This document shows positions 30,824 through 39,957 of a stretch of DNA of 59,470 bases, one piece after another (the first letter of the stretch is position 1; each line of letters begins with the position of its first letter). The translations under genes and the position numbers were made by a program. Source of the stretch: Anaerolineales bacterium (GTDB taxonomy: Bacteria; Chloroflexota; Anaerolineae; Anaerolineales; Villigracilaceae); contig JANWWK010000009.1 of assembly GCA_025056175.1 (NCBI GenBank), forward strand, positions 1-59,470, written 5' to 3'. The notes under the pieces were generated by a model. The model was not told where the DNA came from. It worked only from the letters and a program-made list of their open reading frames with translations, and did not search any database.

Positions 30824-33800
30824 TCAGCCTGTCAAATCATCCTGCCGTTTTTGTCTGCGCCATGCACGCAGGATGGTCTGATTGATGTCGTTGGCGAGAA
30901 ACGCCTGGCGTCTGGTATCTTCTGGAATTTGCGTGCTGCGTGCCTGGAGCAATTCATAGGCGGTGTTTGAAAGTGTTTCTGCGCGTGTATCATGCGCTTC
31001 GCTAAGTATCCGCAGACAGATGGCATACACGCGAAGAGGGTCATCTGACCCTTCCAGGTGGCTGTTTTGTTCCAGGATGCTGAGAATTTCTTCGGTTATC
31101 TGTTGCGCGCGCGCTCTTTCTCCCTGCGCGAAGGCGAGCTCGGCCAGACCTGCCAGAGGTTCTGCCGAAAGCACGACCTGACCGAGTTCCCGCCGGATTT
31201 GCAGGGCATGTTCATATGCCTGACGGGCTTCTTCCAGATTTCCGGCCTTTCGCAGGTTGTGTCCGAGATAGGTAAACGCCCATGCCGCGCCGGATTGTTC
31301 GCCGATTTGTTGGGCAATTTTCAAACCATCGCGTGCGGCGCGCAGGGCGGTTTCGGTACGTCCCAGCGCCCCCAGGTAAGAACTCAGGTTTATCAGTGCA
31401 AATACTTCGTGATATTTGCTGCCAATTTCGCGGGCAATACGCAGTCCGGCTTCGGCGTATTCGGCGGCGCGCTCGTAATTGCCCAGACTGCCTTCAATGA
31501 AGCCCAGATTGCCCAGAATGAGTGCTTCACCAATGCGTGCGCCGATTTGCCGTGCCAGTGCCAGGGATTCTTCAGTATATCGGCGGGCTTCCAGGAAATC
31601 ACCGTGTCGAATGGCTGCCATGCCTAAATTGGCGAGAGGCCGTGCCTGCAAACGCAGGTCATTCGCCTGGCGGGCGAGCTCCAGGCTCTGGCGGAAGTAA
31701 TCGGCAGCCTGTATCAGGTCGTTTTGTTCCGCATGAAACATGCCCACGGTGTTCAGCAGTTTGCTTTCCATGCGCAGGTCTCCGAAGGTACGGGCCAGCG
31801 TCAGGCCTTTTTCCATGAACTCTTGCGCTTGCTCATAGCCGCCCAGGCGCTGAGCTGCATTGCTGAGTATGTTGTAGATAAAAATCGGTTTTTCGCGGTT
31901 TTTAATCGATTCGGCCAGCGCCAGGGCTTGCAGGCCGAGGGCCAGGCTTTGAGGCGAATCTCCCTTGTCGTAGATGACTTCGGTCTTGCGGAGCAGAATT
32001 TCCAGCATCCGCTCCGGTTGTCCGATTCTGGCGGCCAGGTCATTCAGGGTTTGCAGGTCGCGAAGACAATCTTCGTAGCGTCCTTGAGTCTGGTACACTT
32101 CCAGGCGCGCCATCAGCAGGTCATACTGACCGACCAGGTCATCGGCAGGGGTCAGGGCCAGCGCGCGAGTGTAGTAATCTGCGGCCTGACTGTTTTGATA
32201 AGCGCCTTTGGCGATTTCGGCAGCTTGCCTGAGGTAGGTACGGGCTTTCTGGTCGAGATGGGCGCGCTCGGCGTGATAGGCCAGTTCGCCGTAGTGATTC
32301 GATAAATCTTCTGCGTACAGACTTTCGAGCGCCTCCACGGCTGCTGCATGGAGCGTTTGTCGGCGGGCGTGCAGCTGCATGTGGTAAGCGGCATTCCACA
32401 TCAGGGCATGGCGAAAGATGTAGCGAATTTCGCTCAACGCAGCCCAGATGGCTTCGCGTTCAGCGTTTGCCAGCGCGCTGGGTAGTCCGGCAGGAGAAAG
32501 GTCTTGTCGTTCGAGCAGGCGTGCCAGAACCTGCACTTCAAACTCGCGTCCTAAAATGGCAGCGTTTTGAACGGTCTCGCGCACTTCCTGTACCAGCCGG
32601 TCGAGACGGGCTATCAACAGGGCATTCACATCGAGCGGCAGCGTGGGGGTATCCGTGGTCTGTGTAAATGTCCATTCGCCGCTGTGAAAGCGGAGCAGGC
32701 CCTCTTCTTGTGCATAGCGCAAAATTTGCTCAGCAAAGAAGGGATTGCCCTCTGCGCGCGTCTCAACGACATGGAGCAGTGTGGCGCTGATTGGCCCGTT
32801 CAGAAGTGCCTGTGCCATGCTCCGCAGGGCTTCGTGGTCGAGGCGCTCCAGCTGTAGTTCGGCATGTGGTAACGTCTCGACGGCCAGTTTTCCGTCTTCG
32901 TAGCGGGAGGTAGCGAGCAGTGCAATTGGGTAGTGCGCTGTTTCATCGGCGGTCAGGGCGCGTAACAGGCGGGGAAGATAGGCAGCGCTGTCTTCGTCCA
33001 GCCAGTGAATATCCTCAAGGAACAGAATGACCGGTTGGCGAAGGCTTTCGGCCTGCAACAGCGCGGTGAGACCCAGCAGGGTGTTCTGGTAACGGGCTTC
33101 TGCATCGAGTTGTTCATAGGGCGAATCGGCCCAGCGCAGACCAACCAGCGCGCCCAGAAATGAATGGGCGCGTTTGAGTCGTTCGGTCAGTTCCCCTGCT
33201 GGCAGGGAGGCAATCAAATCATCGAGTTTGGTGGTGAAACTGCGCTTGTTGCGCTCCTCGCTGGCTTGCGCCGTAATGCCGAAATAGTGTCTCAGCCAGT
33301 AACGAAACGGATTCAGTGATTCACGCAGGAGCTGGTCGGTTTGCGCCAGGAACCAGGCAGCCCGTTCTCTGGAGATTTGACTCAAAAATTCATAGACGAG
33401 CCTGCTTTTGCCCATGCCGGCTTCGCCAAACACCACCATCAGACCGGCGGGCTGTCCCTCGAAGATGGGTTGCACGAAGGCATGTAAGCGGCTCAGTTCG
33501 GTCTGCCGCCCGGCCAGCGGGCTGGTATATTCGATTTCCCGCGCAGGTTTTCGCCCTAATAGCGTGAAAACTTTCTGCGGTTGGCTGAAGCCTTTGAAGG
33601 GGCGCGCCTCGACGTAAGCAAAATCGAAACTGGCGCGGGCGCGCCGGGCAACAAACTCATCCACCCAAATTTCGCCTTCTGGAGCAGAGGTCATGAATCG
33701 CGCTGCCAGGTTCACGCCGCGTCCGAAGGTGGCGTATTCTTCTGAGAGTGCGCTGCCGATACAGCCGGCATGTGCGATGCGATAGGTGATGCCGGCATGA

Positions 33801-34753
33801 AGCGGGGTTTCGACCCGGGCGCGCAAATCCAGGATGAAACTGAGTGCGCGCTCAACATCGTTTTCATACGCCAGCGGCGCACCCCAAATGACCAGGATGT
33901 GTGGCCCCTTGTCGCCAAAATATAGTTTGACCAGTCCGCCATATTTTTTTTGCAGGTCGAACACGGTTTGCATCACTTTTTCTAATCCCATTTCCTGCTG
34001 TATTTGCGGCATTCCCGCAAACAGGCCAACCACCTGGCGGAATTCCCCTGCGAAGCGCTGGGTGAGCAGCTCAAGAGGAAAGAAACGGGTTGCGAGCGAT
34101 AAGTCGAACGGCGGAAGGGTGACCGGCTCCGGCGGCACTCGCGCTCCGTGATATTCCAGCAGCCGGAAATGGTCTTCGATGGCTTCCACACGCACCGCAT
34201 CGCGGACGATTTGTTGAAATGAAGAGGTCAGGATGACCTGGCCGCGCCCGGCATAATGTTCGGCGCGCGCACTCTCGTCAATGGCCGACCCTTTGAAATA
34301 GCACACTGCCTGCATACCATCGCGCGATTCCAGGATTCCCCACGCAGCATGGCCTGATGCTAACCCAATCTTAACGGCAATCGAGAATTCTCCGTAGGGC
34401 GTTTGTGGGCGCGCCTGTGCCTGAATATGTTCCTGAATGGCAAGTGCTGCCGTCAGGGCGCGCCGGGCGGCCTGTTGCGGATTGGAATGTACCGGAAACA
34501 GGGCGGTGAAGGCATCGCCGGCCTGCGTGGCAACAAAGCCGCCTTGTTCATAGACGCTTTGTATCATCGGCGCAAAGGCTTTGCGAAGCACGACCGCTAA
34601 CACTTCCGCACCATGTTGCCCGTGCGTCATCAGTTCATCGGTCATCGCCGAGAAGCCCGACATATCGGCAAACATGCCAACCGCAGCAATTTCCCCTCTT
34701 CGGCGACCAGCGGCGTACTCCTCCAAAATAAGATGCGGAACGAGACGGTGCAT
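30824..34753 (-). CDS. Twin cyclase-domain / ATPase / TPR regulator (soluble adenylyl cyclase-like)
   Basis: About 1309 residues. Two class III nucleotide cyclase domains at the N-terminus (about 20-200 and 230-395), a AAA/STAND ATPase with Walker A GEAGMGKSR and Walker B LFLEDIHWLDED, then about 12 TPR units to the C-terminus. The order is that of soluble adenylyl cyclase. The first cyclase half keeps both metal Asp residues (FADMSGFS, AGDAFTALFP) but not the Asn/Arg pair; the second lacks the first Asp (LFAGMPQI) but keeps GRGVNLAARF. Together they could make one site. I start at ATG 34753, because an earlier Met would overlap the divergent gene; the exact start is uncertain. Confidence 0.85.
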   Translation of the reverse strand: MHRLVPHLILEEYAAGRRRGEIAAVGMFADMSGFSAMTDELMTHGQHGAEVLAVVLRKAFAPMIQSVYEQGGFVATQAGDAFTALFPVHSNPQQAARRALTAALAIQEHIQAQARPQTPYGEFSIAVKIGLASGHAAWGILESRDGMQAVCYFKGSAIDESARAEHYAGRGQVILTSSFQQIVRDAVRVEAIEDHFRLLEYHGARVPPEPVTLPPFDLSLATRFFPLELLTQRFAGEFRQVVGLFAGMPQIQQEMGLEKVMQTVFDLQKKYGGLVKLYFGDKGPHILVIWGAPLAYENDVERALSFILDLRARVETPLHAGITYRIAHAGCIGSALSEEYATFGRGVNLAARFMTSAPEGEIWVDEFVARRARASFDFAYVEARPFKGFSQPQKVFTLLGRKPAREIEYTSPLAGRQTELSRLHAFVQPIFEGQPAGLMVVFGEAGMGKSRLVYEFLSQISRERAAWFLAQTDQLLRESLNPFRYWLRHYFGITAQASEERNKRSFTTKLDDLIASLPAGELTERLKRAHSFLGALVGLRWADSPYEQLDAEARYQNTLLGLTALLQAESLRQPVILFLEDIHWLDEDSAAYLPRLLRALTADETAHYPIALLATSRYEDGKLAVETLPHAELQLERLDHEALRSMAQALLNGPISATLLHVVETRAEGNPFFAEQILRYAQEEGLLRFHSGEWTFTQTTDTPTLPLDVNALLIARLDRLVQEVRETVQNAAILGREFEVQVLARLLERQDLSPAGLPSALANAEREAIWAALSEIRYIFRHALMWNAAYHMQLHARRQTLHAAAVEALESLYAEDLSNHYGELAYHAERAHLDQKARTYLRQAAEIAKGAYQNSQAADYYTRALALTPADDLVGQYDLLMARLEVYQTQGRYEDCLRDLQTLNDLAARIGQPERMLEILLRKTEVIYDKGDSPQSLALGLQALALAESIKNREKPIFIYNILSNAAQRLGGYEQAQEFMEKGLTLARTFGDLRMESKLLNTVGMFHAEQNDLIQAADYFRQSLELARQANDLRLQARPLANLGMAAIRHGDFLEARRYTEESLALARQIGARIGEALILGNLGFIEGSLGNYERAAEYAEAGLRIAREIGSKYHEVFALINLSSYLGALGRTETALRAARDGLKIAQQIGEQSGAAWAFTYLGHNLRKAGNLEEARQAYEHALQIRRELGQVVLSAEPLAGLAELAFAQGERARAQQITEEILSILEQNSHLEGSDDPLRVYAICLRILSEAHDTRAETLSNTAYELLQARSTQIPEDTRRQAFLANDINQTILRAWRRQKRQDDLTG

Positions 34754-34843
34754 TCGAGCGATGTATTCCTTTTGGAGTGACAAAGAGCGGGTGCATTCCT
34801 GTTCGGAACCACCCGCCTTAAGGTGGATTTTAGCACAGGAAGA

Positions 34844-34849
34844 TACAAT
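34844..34849 (+). promoter_or_regulatory. -10 element of the phosphodiester glycosidase gene, leaderless
   Basis: TACAAT followed by seven bases and ATG 34857. Confidence 0.45.
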
Positions 34850-34856
34850 TAGATAC

Positions 34857-35720
34857 ATGAAGCGAACCTTTTTTGTGCTTACAGGGCTGTTGGTCTTTCT
34901 TGGGATGCTGGCTGTGTTTCTTTACTATCAAGGCCGCCCCGCCCCGGTGGAAATGCGCGAGGAAATCTACCCCTGTGTCGTGTATTATCGCAAGACCCAT
35001 GTGCAACCGCGTCCCATGATTGCCCACATCGTCACGGTAGATTTGACCTGCAAGAACATCCGTATTCTGGTCACGCCGCCAGAAAAAGGCGATAAACAAA
35101 ATCCGCTGCGGGCGCGTACCACTTCTGCTTTTGCGCGTGAGTTTGGCGTGCAGATTGCTATCAACGGAGATGGCTTTACCCCCTGGTGGTCTAACAGTCT
35201 GTTTGATTACTACCCTCACCCCGGCGACCCGGTGCGCCCGTTGGGGCTGGCGGCCTCAAATGGACGGCAATACGGCACGCTCAGCCCCAAACATCCTGTT
35301 TTGTACATCAACGAGCGCAAAGAAGTCTCGTTTGGCAAGCCCATCCGCAAAGTGTATCATGCCATTTCTGGCACGAGCTGGCTGGTGCGCGACCGTAAGG
35401 TTGTTGAAGATTTGAACGATACTTATGCTGCGCCCCGCACGGCGGTTGGGCTGGATGGCCCGGGGACCCGTCTCATTTTGATTGTGGTGGATGGGCGTCA
35501 ACCGTTGTATAGCGAGGGTGCTACGGTATCGGAATTGGCCGAACTGATGCTGTATTACGGTGGTGATAACGCTATCATGCTCGATGGCGGCGGCTCTTCG
35601 ACCATGGTGATAGACTGGCCCGGAAAAGGGTTGCAAGTGATGAACTCGCCGATTGATTTGGGCATTCCAGGCCGTGAACGGGCGGTGGGCAATCATTTGG
35701 GGATTTTCGCACTCCCTTAG
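34857..35720 (+). CDS. NAGPA-type phosphodiester glycosidase family protein
   Basis: 287 residues. One N-terminal membrane anchor or signal (about 5-25), then a phosphodiester glycosidase (DUF2233/NAGPA) domain: QIAINGDGFTPWW, RTAVGLD, LILIVVDGRQPLYSEGATVSELAELML and NAIMLDGGGSSTMV, the family hallmark. Such proteins cleave GlcNAc-phosphodiester bonds in animals; bacterial ones act on envelope polysaccharides, and here the substrate is unknown. It lies between two cyclase/TPR regulators. Confidence 0.88.
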   Translation: MKRTFFVLTGLLVFLGMLAVFLYYQGRPAPVEMREEIYPCVVYYRKTHVQPRPMIAHIVTVDLTCKNIRILVTPPEKGDKQNPLRARTTSAFAREFGVQIAINGDGFTPWWSNSLFDYYPHPGDPVRPLGLAASNGRQYGTLSPKHPVLYINERKEVSFGKPIRKVYHAISGTSWLVRDRKVVEDLNDTYAAPRTAVGLDGPGTRLILIVVDGRQPLYSEGATVSELAELMLYYGGDNAIMLDGGGSSTMVIDWPGKGLQVMNSPIDLGIPGRERAVGNHLGIFALP

Positions 35721-35743
35721 AGCCTGCCTTGCCCATTCTCACG

Positions 35744-35749
35744 TATAAT
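35744..35749 (+). promoter_or_regulatory. -10 element of the 1098-residue regulator, leaderless
   Basis: Consensus TATAAT with seven bases to ATG 35757. Confidence 0.55.
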
Positions 35750-35756
35750 TTGCGTT

Positions 35757-38700
35757 ATGCAAAGCACTCTGGCCCAGCAAATCGAAGATTTACGGCGGGC
35801 GATAGAAGCGCAAGAATCGCTTCGCCCGATGCTCGGTGCAGATGTGGTAGAGGCAGCACTGTCTGTTTTGCGTCAAAAACTCATTGAACTGGAACGACGC
35901 CAGGCCGAAGAGAAAAACCGGGAACGGCGCAAAATGGTCACCGTGATGGTCGCCGACGTTTCCGGTTTTACGGCGTTGGCTGAAAAGATGGGGGATGAAG
36001 AAGTGTCTGAGTACATGAACCGGGTTTGGGCGCGGGTAGATGCCATCATTCAGGCGCATGGCGGTCACATCGAGAAACACATGGGTGATAATGTGGTAGC
36101 TCTGTGGGGATTGCTGACGGTGCGCGAGGACGATTCCGAACAGGCTGTGCGCGCTGCGCTTGAAATTCAGCAAGAGCTTCCCCGCCTGCCGCTCGAATGT
36201 CCCTGCCAGATGCATATTGCCATTCATAGCGGCCCGGTTTTGCTGGGTGAAGTTGGCACGACACATGAATTTACCGCCATTGGGCGCACCGTGCAAATCG
36301 CATCGCTGCTCGAAGCGGAAGCCCGCCCCGGCGAAGTGGTGATTTCGCACGATACGTTTCGCCTGGTGCGCGGCCTGTTCGAGGTCGAACCACGTTCGGA
36401 ACTGCCTGTCTCCGGCTATGAGCGCCCTTTGCCGGTCTATCGCGTCTTGCGTGCGCGTCCGTATGCTTTTCGTCCACGCACGCGCGGCGTCGAGGGCATC
36501 GAAACGCGCCTGATTGGGCGCGAAACTGAGCTGCGTGCTTTGCAGGACACGCTTCGGGAGGTTCTCTCCGAAGGAAAAGCGCGCATGGTGACCATTATGG
36601 GAGAAGCGGGGATTGGTAAAAGCCGCTTGTTATATGAATTTGAGACCTGGCTCTCGCCCCGCGACCGCTCGTTTTGGATTTTGCAGGCGCGGGCGGTTGA
36701 ACGCGCCGCATCTATGCCGTATACGTTGCTGCGCGATGCTGTGATGCTTCGCCTGAACATTCCCGCCGATGCTCCGCTGACGATGGCGCGCCAAAAAATG
36801 GAGCGTGCCGTGCAGGCCTTATTGCCCGAAGACCCCGCTGCACCAGAAAAAGCGCATTTCATCGGGCATTTGCTTGGCCTGGATTTTTCTGCCACACCTG
36901 CACTGAGCGGCATTCTCGCCGACCCGGGTCAAATCCGAGACCGGGCGCGTCATGCGCTGGCGCAGGTGATTGCTGCTGTTGCTGCGCGCCAGCCGGTTAT
37001 TCTCTTACTCGAAGATTTGCACTGGGCCGATGAAGCTTCGCTTGACCTGCTTGCGTATCTTATGCGGGAGGTCCGCGCCTTGCCGGTTTTACTGCTAGTC
37101 ACCGCTCGCCCGGGCTTGCTGGAACGCTTTCCTGATTGGTGGGAACGCTTGCCCGGTCAGCAGCAGTTGCATCTTTCTCCGCTCACGCCGATAGACAGCC
37201 GCGCGCTCCTGCGCGAAATTTTGCAAAAAGCCGCCTGTGTGCCGCCAGCGCTTGAGGAGCTGGTGATTGCCGGCGCGGAGGGAAATCCCTTTTACCTGGA
37301 AGAACTGGTCAGAATGTTGATTGAGGAAGGAGTGATTTCGACCGGCGACATCTGGCAGATAGATGAGGCCCGTCTGCCCCAGGCGCGTGTTCCGGCCACG
37401 CTGACGGGCATTTTGCAGGCTCGGCTGGATTCGCTTCCTGAAGCAGAGCGCACTGTGTTACAGGCTGCTTCGGTGTTTGGGCGTGTATTTTGGGATGGCG
37501 CGCTGATTGCACTCACCGGCGCAGACCCTGACTGGCTCACTTGCACGCTGGAAAGCCTGGAAATGCGGGAATTGATTTTCCTGCGTCCGTATTCCGCCTT
37601 CAGTGGTCAGCGAGAATACGTCTTCAAACATGCTTTGTTGCGGCAGACGGCGCACGAAAGTCTTTCCAAACGCCAGCGCCGGCAATATCACCTGAGCGCG
37701 GGAGAGTGGTTAGCTGCTCACAGTGGCGAACGTGTGCTGGAATATGCCGCGCTCGTGGCAGGGCATTTTGAGACCGCTGAAGATTGGAGCCGTGCTGCTT
37801 TGTGGTATGGGCAGGCTGCGCGCCAGGCCTATGAGACGTACGCGCCTGAATCGGCTGTAGAATATGGTCGTAAAGCCCTGCAATTTGCCCGCCTGGTGAA
37901 CATTCCTGAAGCCGAACGCATGGATTGGCAGGAGACGCTGGGCAAGGCGTTGTTTGCACTGGCGCGCTACGACGAGGCTTTGCATGCGTATCAGGAGATG
38001 CGTGCGATTGCCGATGCCGCTGCCAGCGTGGAAGGCTGGGCGCGCGCCTGGTACCACATCGCTTATGTTCATGACCACCTGGGCAACAATGCGCTCTCGC
38101 TCGAAAGCGCAGAGAATGCCCTGCGCCTGGCCGATAAGGGCGCTAAACCTGACCTGCTCATTCGCGCCGTGTATGGCAAAGGCTGGGCGCTCTATCGGTT
38201 GGGCGATGTCAACAGCGCCATTCATCTGGGCGAACTGGCGCTGCGGATGGCGCGCAACCTGGAACACAAAATCACCGCTCAGCGTGAAATGGCACAGGCC
38301 TGTCAGCTGCTTGGAGCGGCCTATGAACTGCGCGGCGAGTTCACGAAAGCCGCTCAATATGAACAACGCGCTCTGGAACTCTACCGCGCCCTGCGCGACC
38401 GGCGGGGCGAAGCCGCCATGCTCAACAATCAGGGTGTGGGCGCCTTTGTGCGCGGCGACTACCAGACCGCGTTGCGCCGCTACGAAGAAGCCTTGCGAGT
38501 AGCGCGGGAAATCGGCTCGCACGAGCGAGTAACAGTTTTTTTGAGCAACCTGGGCGGGGTACGCGCTGCCCTGGGCCAGTTCGAAGCCGCCGAAACCGAT
38601 TTGCGACAGGTCATTGAGCGGGTGGGCGCGGCCAAAACCCATTATCTGCCTCTCACTTACGTCTTCCTGGCGGAGGCCCTGCTTGGGCAGGGACGTTACG

Positions 38701-39053
38701 AGGAAGCCTGTGATGCAGCACAGACCGGTCTGCGTCTGGCGCAAGAATCAGAACAGCCGGATGTCGTCTCGGCGGCTTTTCGCGTTCTGGGCAATTGTGT
38801 TGCACGCGTTTCAGGACAGGAGCCCTCTTTGCTCAATCTTCAATCACCCGAAGCGTATTATCGCCAAAGCATCCTCACTGCCGAAGAGATTGGTGCCGAT
38901 GCCGATAAAGCCCGTGCCTTGCGCGATTGGGCGTTGTTTGAGACAAGACGCGGCAATTACGACCAGGCCGCTGTTTTACGTGCTGAAGCGCTGGCGTTGT
39001 TCCGCAAACTCGGCATGGATTTAGAAGTACAGCGAATGGAGACCTATGACTGA
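35757..39053 (+). CDS. Cyclase-domain / ATPase / TPR regulator
   Basis: 1098 residues. N-terminal helical region (1-50), one class III cyclase domain (about 58-225), a STAND-type ATPase (Walker A GEAGIGKSR near 283, Walker B LLLEDLHWADE near 420), then TPR repeats from about 690. Both metal Asp residues (VADVSGFT, HMGDNVVALWG) and the purine-site Lys (IEKHMGD) are there, but the usual VNxAxR reads VQIASLL, so the transition-state Asn and Arg are lost and catalysis is doubtful. It may sense a ligand and act through protein interactions. It overlaps the next small gene by eight bases. Confidence 0.85.
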   Translation: MQSTLAQQIEDLRRAIEAQESLRPMLGADVVEAALSVLRQKLIELERRQAEEKNRERRKMVTVMVADVSGFTALAEKMGDEEVSEYMNRVWARVDAIIQAHGGHIEKHMGDNVVALWGLLTVREDDSEQAVRAALEIQQELPRLPLECPCQMHIAIHSGPVLLGEVGTTHEFTAIGRTVQIASLLEAEARPGEVVISHDTFRLVRGLFEVEPRSELPVSGYERPLPVYRVLRARPYAFRPRTRGVEGIETRLIGRETELRALQDTLREVLSEGKARMVTIMGEAGIGKSRLLYEFETWLSPRDRSFWILQARAVERAASMPYTLLRDAVMLRLNIPADAPLTMARQKMERAVQALLPEDPAAPEKAHFIGHLLGLDFSATPALSGILADPGQIRDRARHALAQVIAAVAARQPVILLLEDLHWADEASLDLLAYLMREVRALPVLLLVTARPGLLERFPDWWERLPGQQQLHLSPLTPIDSRALLREILQKAACVPPALEELVIAGAEGNPFYLEELVRMLIEEGVISTGDIWQIDEARLPQARVPATLTGILQARLDSLPEAERTVLQAASVFGRVFWDGALIALTGADPDWLTCTLESLEMRELIFLRPYSAFSGQREYVFKHALLRQTAHESLSKRQRRQYHLSAGEWLAAHSGERVLEYAALVAGHFETAEDWSRAALWYGQAARQAYETYAPESAVEYGRKALQFARLVNIPEAERMDWQETLGKALFALARYDEALHAYQEMRAIADAAASVEGWARAWYHIAYVHDHLGNNALSLESAENALRLADKGAKPDLLIRAVYGKGWALYRLGDVNSAIHLGELALRMARNLEHKITAQREMAQACQLLGAAYELRGEFTKAAQYEQRALELYRALRDRRGEAAMLNNQGVGAFVRGDYQTALRRYEEALRVAREIGSHERVTVFLSNLGGVRAALGQFEAAETDLRQVIERVGAAKTHYLPLTYVFLAEALLGQGRYEEACDAAQTGLRLAQESEQPDVVSAAFRVLGNCVARVSGQEPSLLNLQSPEAYYRQSILTAEEIGADADKARALRDWALFETRRGNYDQAAVLRAEALALFRKLGMDLEVQRMETYD

Positions 39054-39276
39054 TTTACGAAAATATGCTTCCCAAACCACCTTTCGGCTGATTGCTGGCG
39101 CGCTTTTGCTCCTGTTCACGGTTGGGCTGGGTCTCATCTGGCTCATTTATGGCCTCAGTGCAGCACTGATGGGTTTGTTTTGTCTGCTGGGCGCCTTTGT
39201 ACCGATTGGTCTGGTGTGGCTGGCCTTGTTCGGGCTGGATGCTCTGGTTCGTCGGCTCAACCGCGATGAGTTATAA
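39046..39276 (+). CDS. Small two-helix membrane protein
   Basis: 76 residues with two hydrophobic helices (about 15-40 and 43-65) and a charged C-terminus. The start overlaps the end of the regulator gene (ATGACTGA), which points to translational coupling and perhaps to membrane anchoring of that regulator. I do not recognise the family. Confidence 0.6.
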   Translation: MTDLRKYASQTTFRLIAGALLLLFTVGLGLIWLIYGLSAALMGLFCLLGAFVPIGLVWLALFGLDALVRRLNRDEL

Positions 39277-39287
39277 CTTTCCCTGCG

Positions 39288-39935
39288 ATGACGATGACCT
39301 CAACCACATTGCTCACCTTTGAAGACTGGACGTTGCGCGTTTTGCCCTCGCGCAGTAAGCGCATTCTGCTCATGCTGCACGGTTGGACCGGCGACGAAAA
39401 CTCGATGTGGGTCTTTGCGCGCAACTTTCCGGCATCGTATTACATTCTTGCGCCGCGCGCACCTCACCCCGCGCCAGAAAATGGCTATTCGTGGCGCGCT
39501 CCAGCCCCACGCGGCAGCTGGCCGACACTGGAACTGATGCGTCCCTCCGCGGATGCATTGATAGAACTGGTGGACGGTTTTGCCCGCGCTTACGACCTGG
39601 ATTCTTCTACTGTGGATGTCATCGGCTTCAGTCAGGGCGGAGCCATGACGTTTACTCTTGCCTGGCTCTATCCCGAACGGGTGGGCAAAATGGGCATTCT
39701 GGCCGGCTTTGCCCCTGAAGGTGCGGAAGAATCTTTGCGTCCTGGCGCGCTGAGGGGAAAACAGGCTTTTGTGGCGCATGGCACACAGGATACGATGGTG
39801 CCGCTTGCGCTGGCACAGCGCACTATACGCCTGCTGGAAGAAGCCGGCGCCGAAGTCTCCTATTGTGAGAGCGAGGTAGGCCACAAACTGAGTGCTGAAT
39901 GCCTGACGGCACTGGAACGGTATCTGCGCGCTTGA
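39288..39935 (+). CDS. Alpha/beta-hydrolase, phospholipase/carboxylesterase family
   Basis: 215 residues. LLMLHGWTGDE (oxyanion area), nucleophile elbow GFSQGG (Ser near 110), Asp in HGTQDTMVP, and His in GHKLS near the end complete the triad. It resembles bacterial carboxylesterases such as YpfH. No signal peptide, so cytoplasmic. It likely hydrolyses small esters; the substrate is unknown. ATG 39288 or 39294 could start it; no strong ribosome binding site helps to decide. Confidence 0.85.
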   Translation: MTMTSTTLLTFEDWTLRVLPSRSKRILLMLHGWTGDENSMWVFARNFPASYYILAPRAPHPAPENGYSWRAPAPRGSWPTLELMRPSADALIELVDGFARAYDLDSSTVDVIGFSQGGAMTFTLAWLYPERVGKMGILAGFAPEGAEESLRPGALRGKQAFVAHGTQDTMVPLALAQRTIRLLEEAGAEVSYCESEVGHKLSAECLTALERYLRA

Positions 39936-39943
39936 TTGAGCGG

Positions 39944-39949
39944 TATAAT
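39944..39949 (+). promoter_or_regulatory. -10 element of the L,D-transpeptidase gene, leaderless
   Basis: Consensus TATAAT with eight bases to ATG 39958. Confidence 0.5.
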
Positions 39950-39957
39950 CTGACCGG

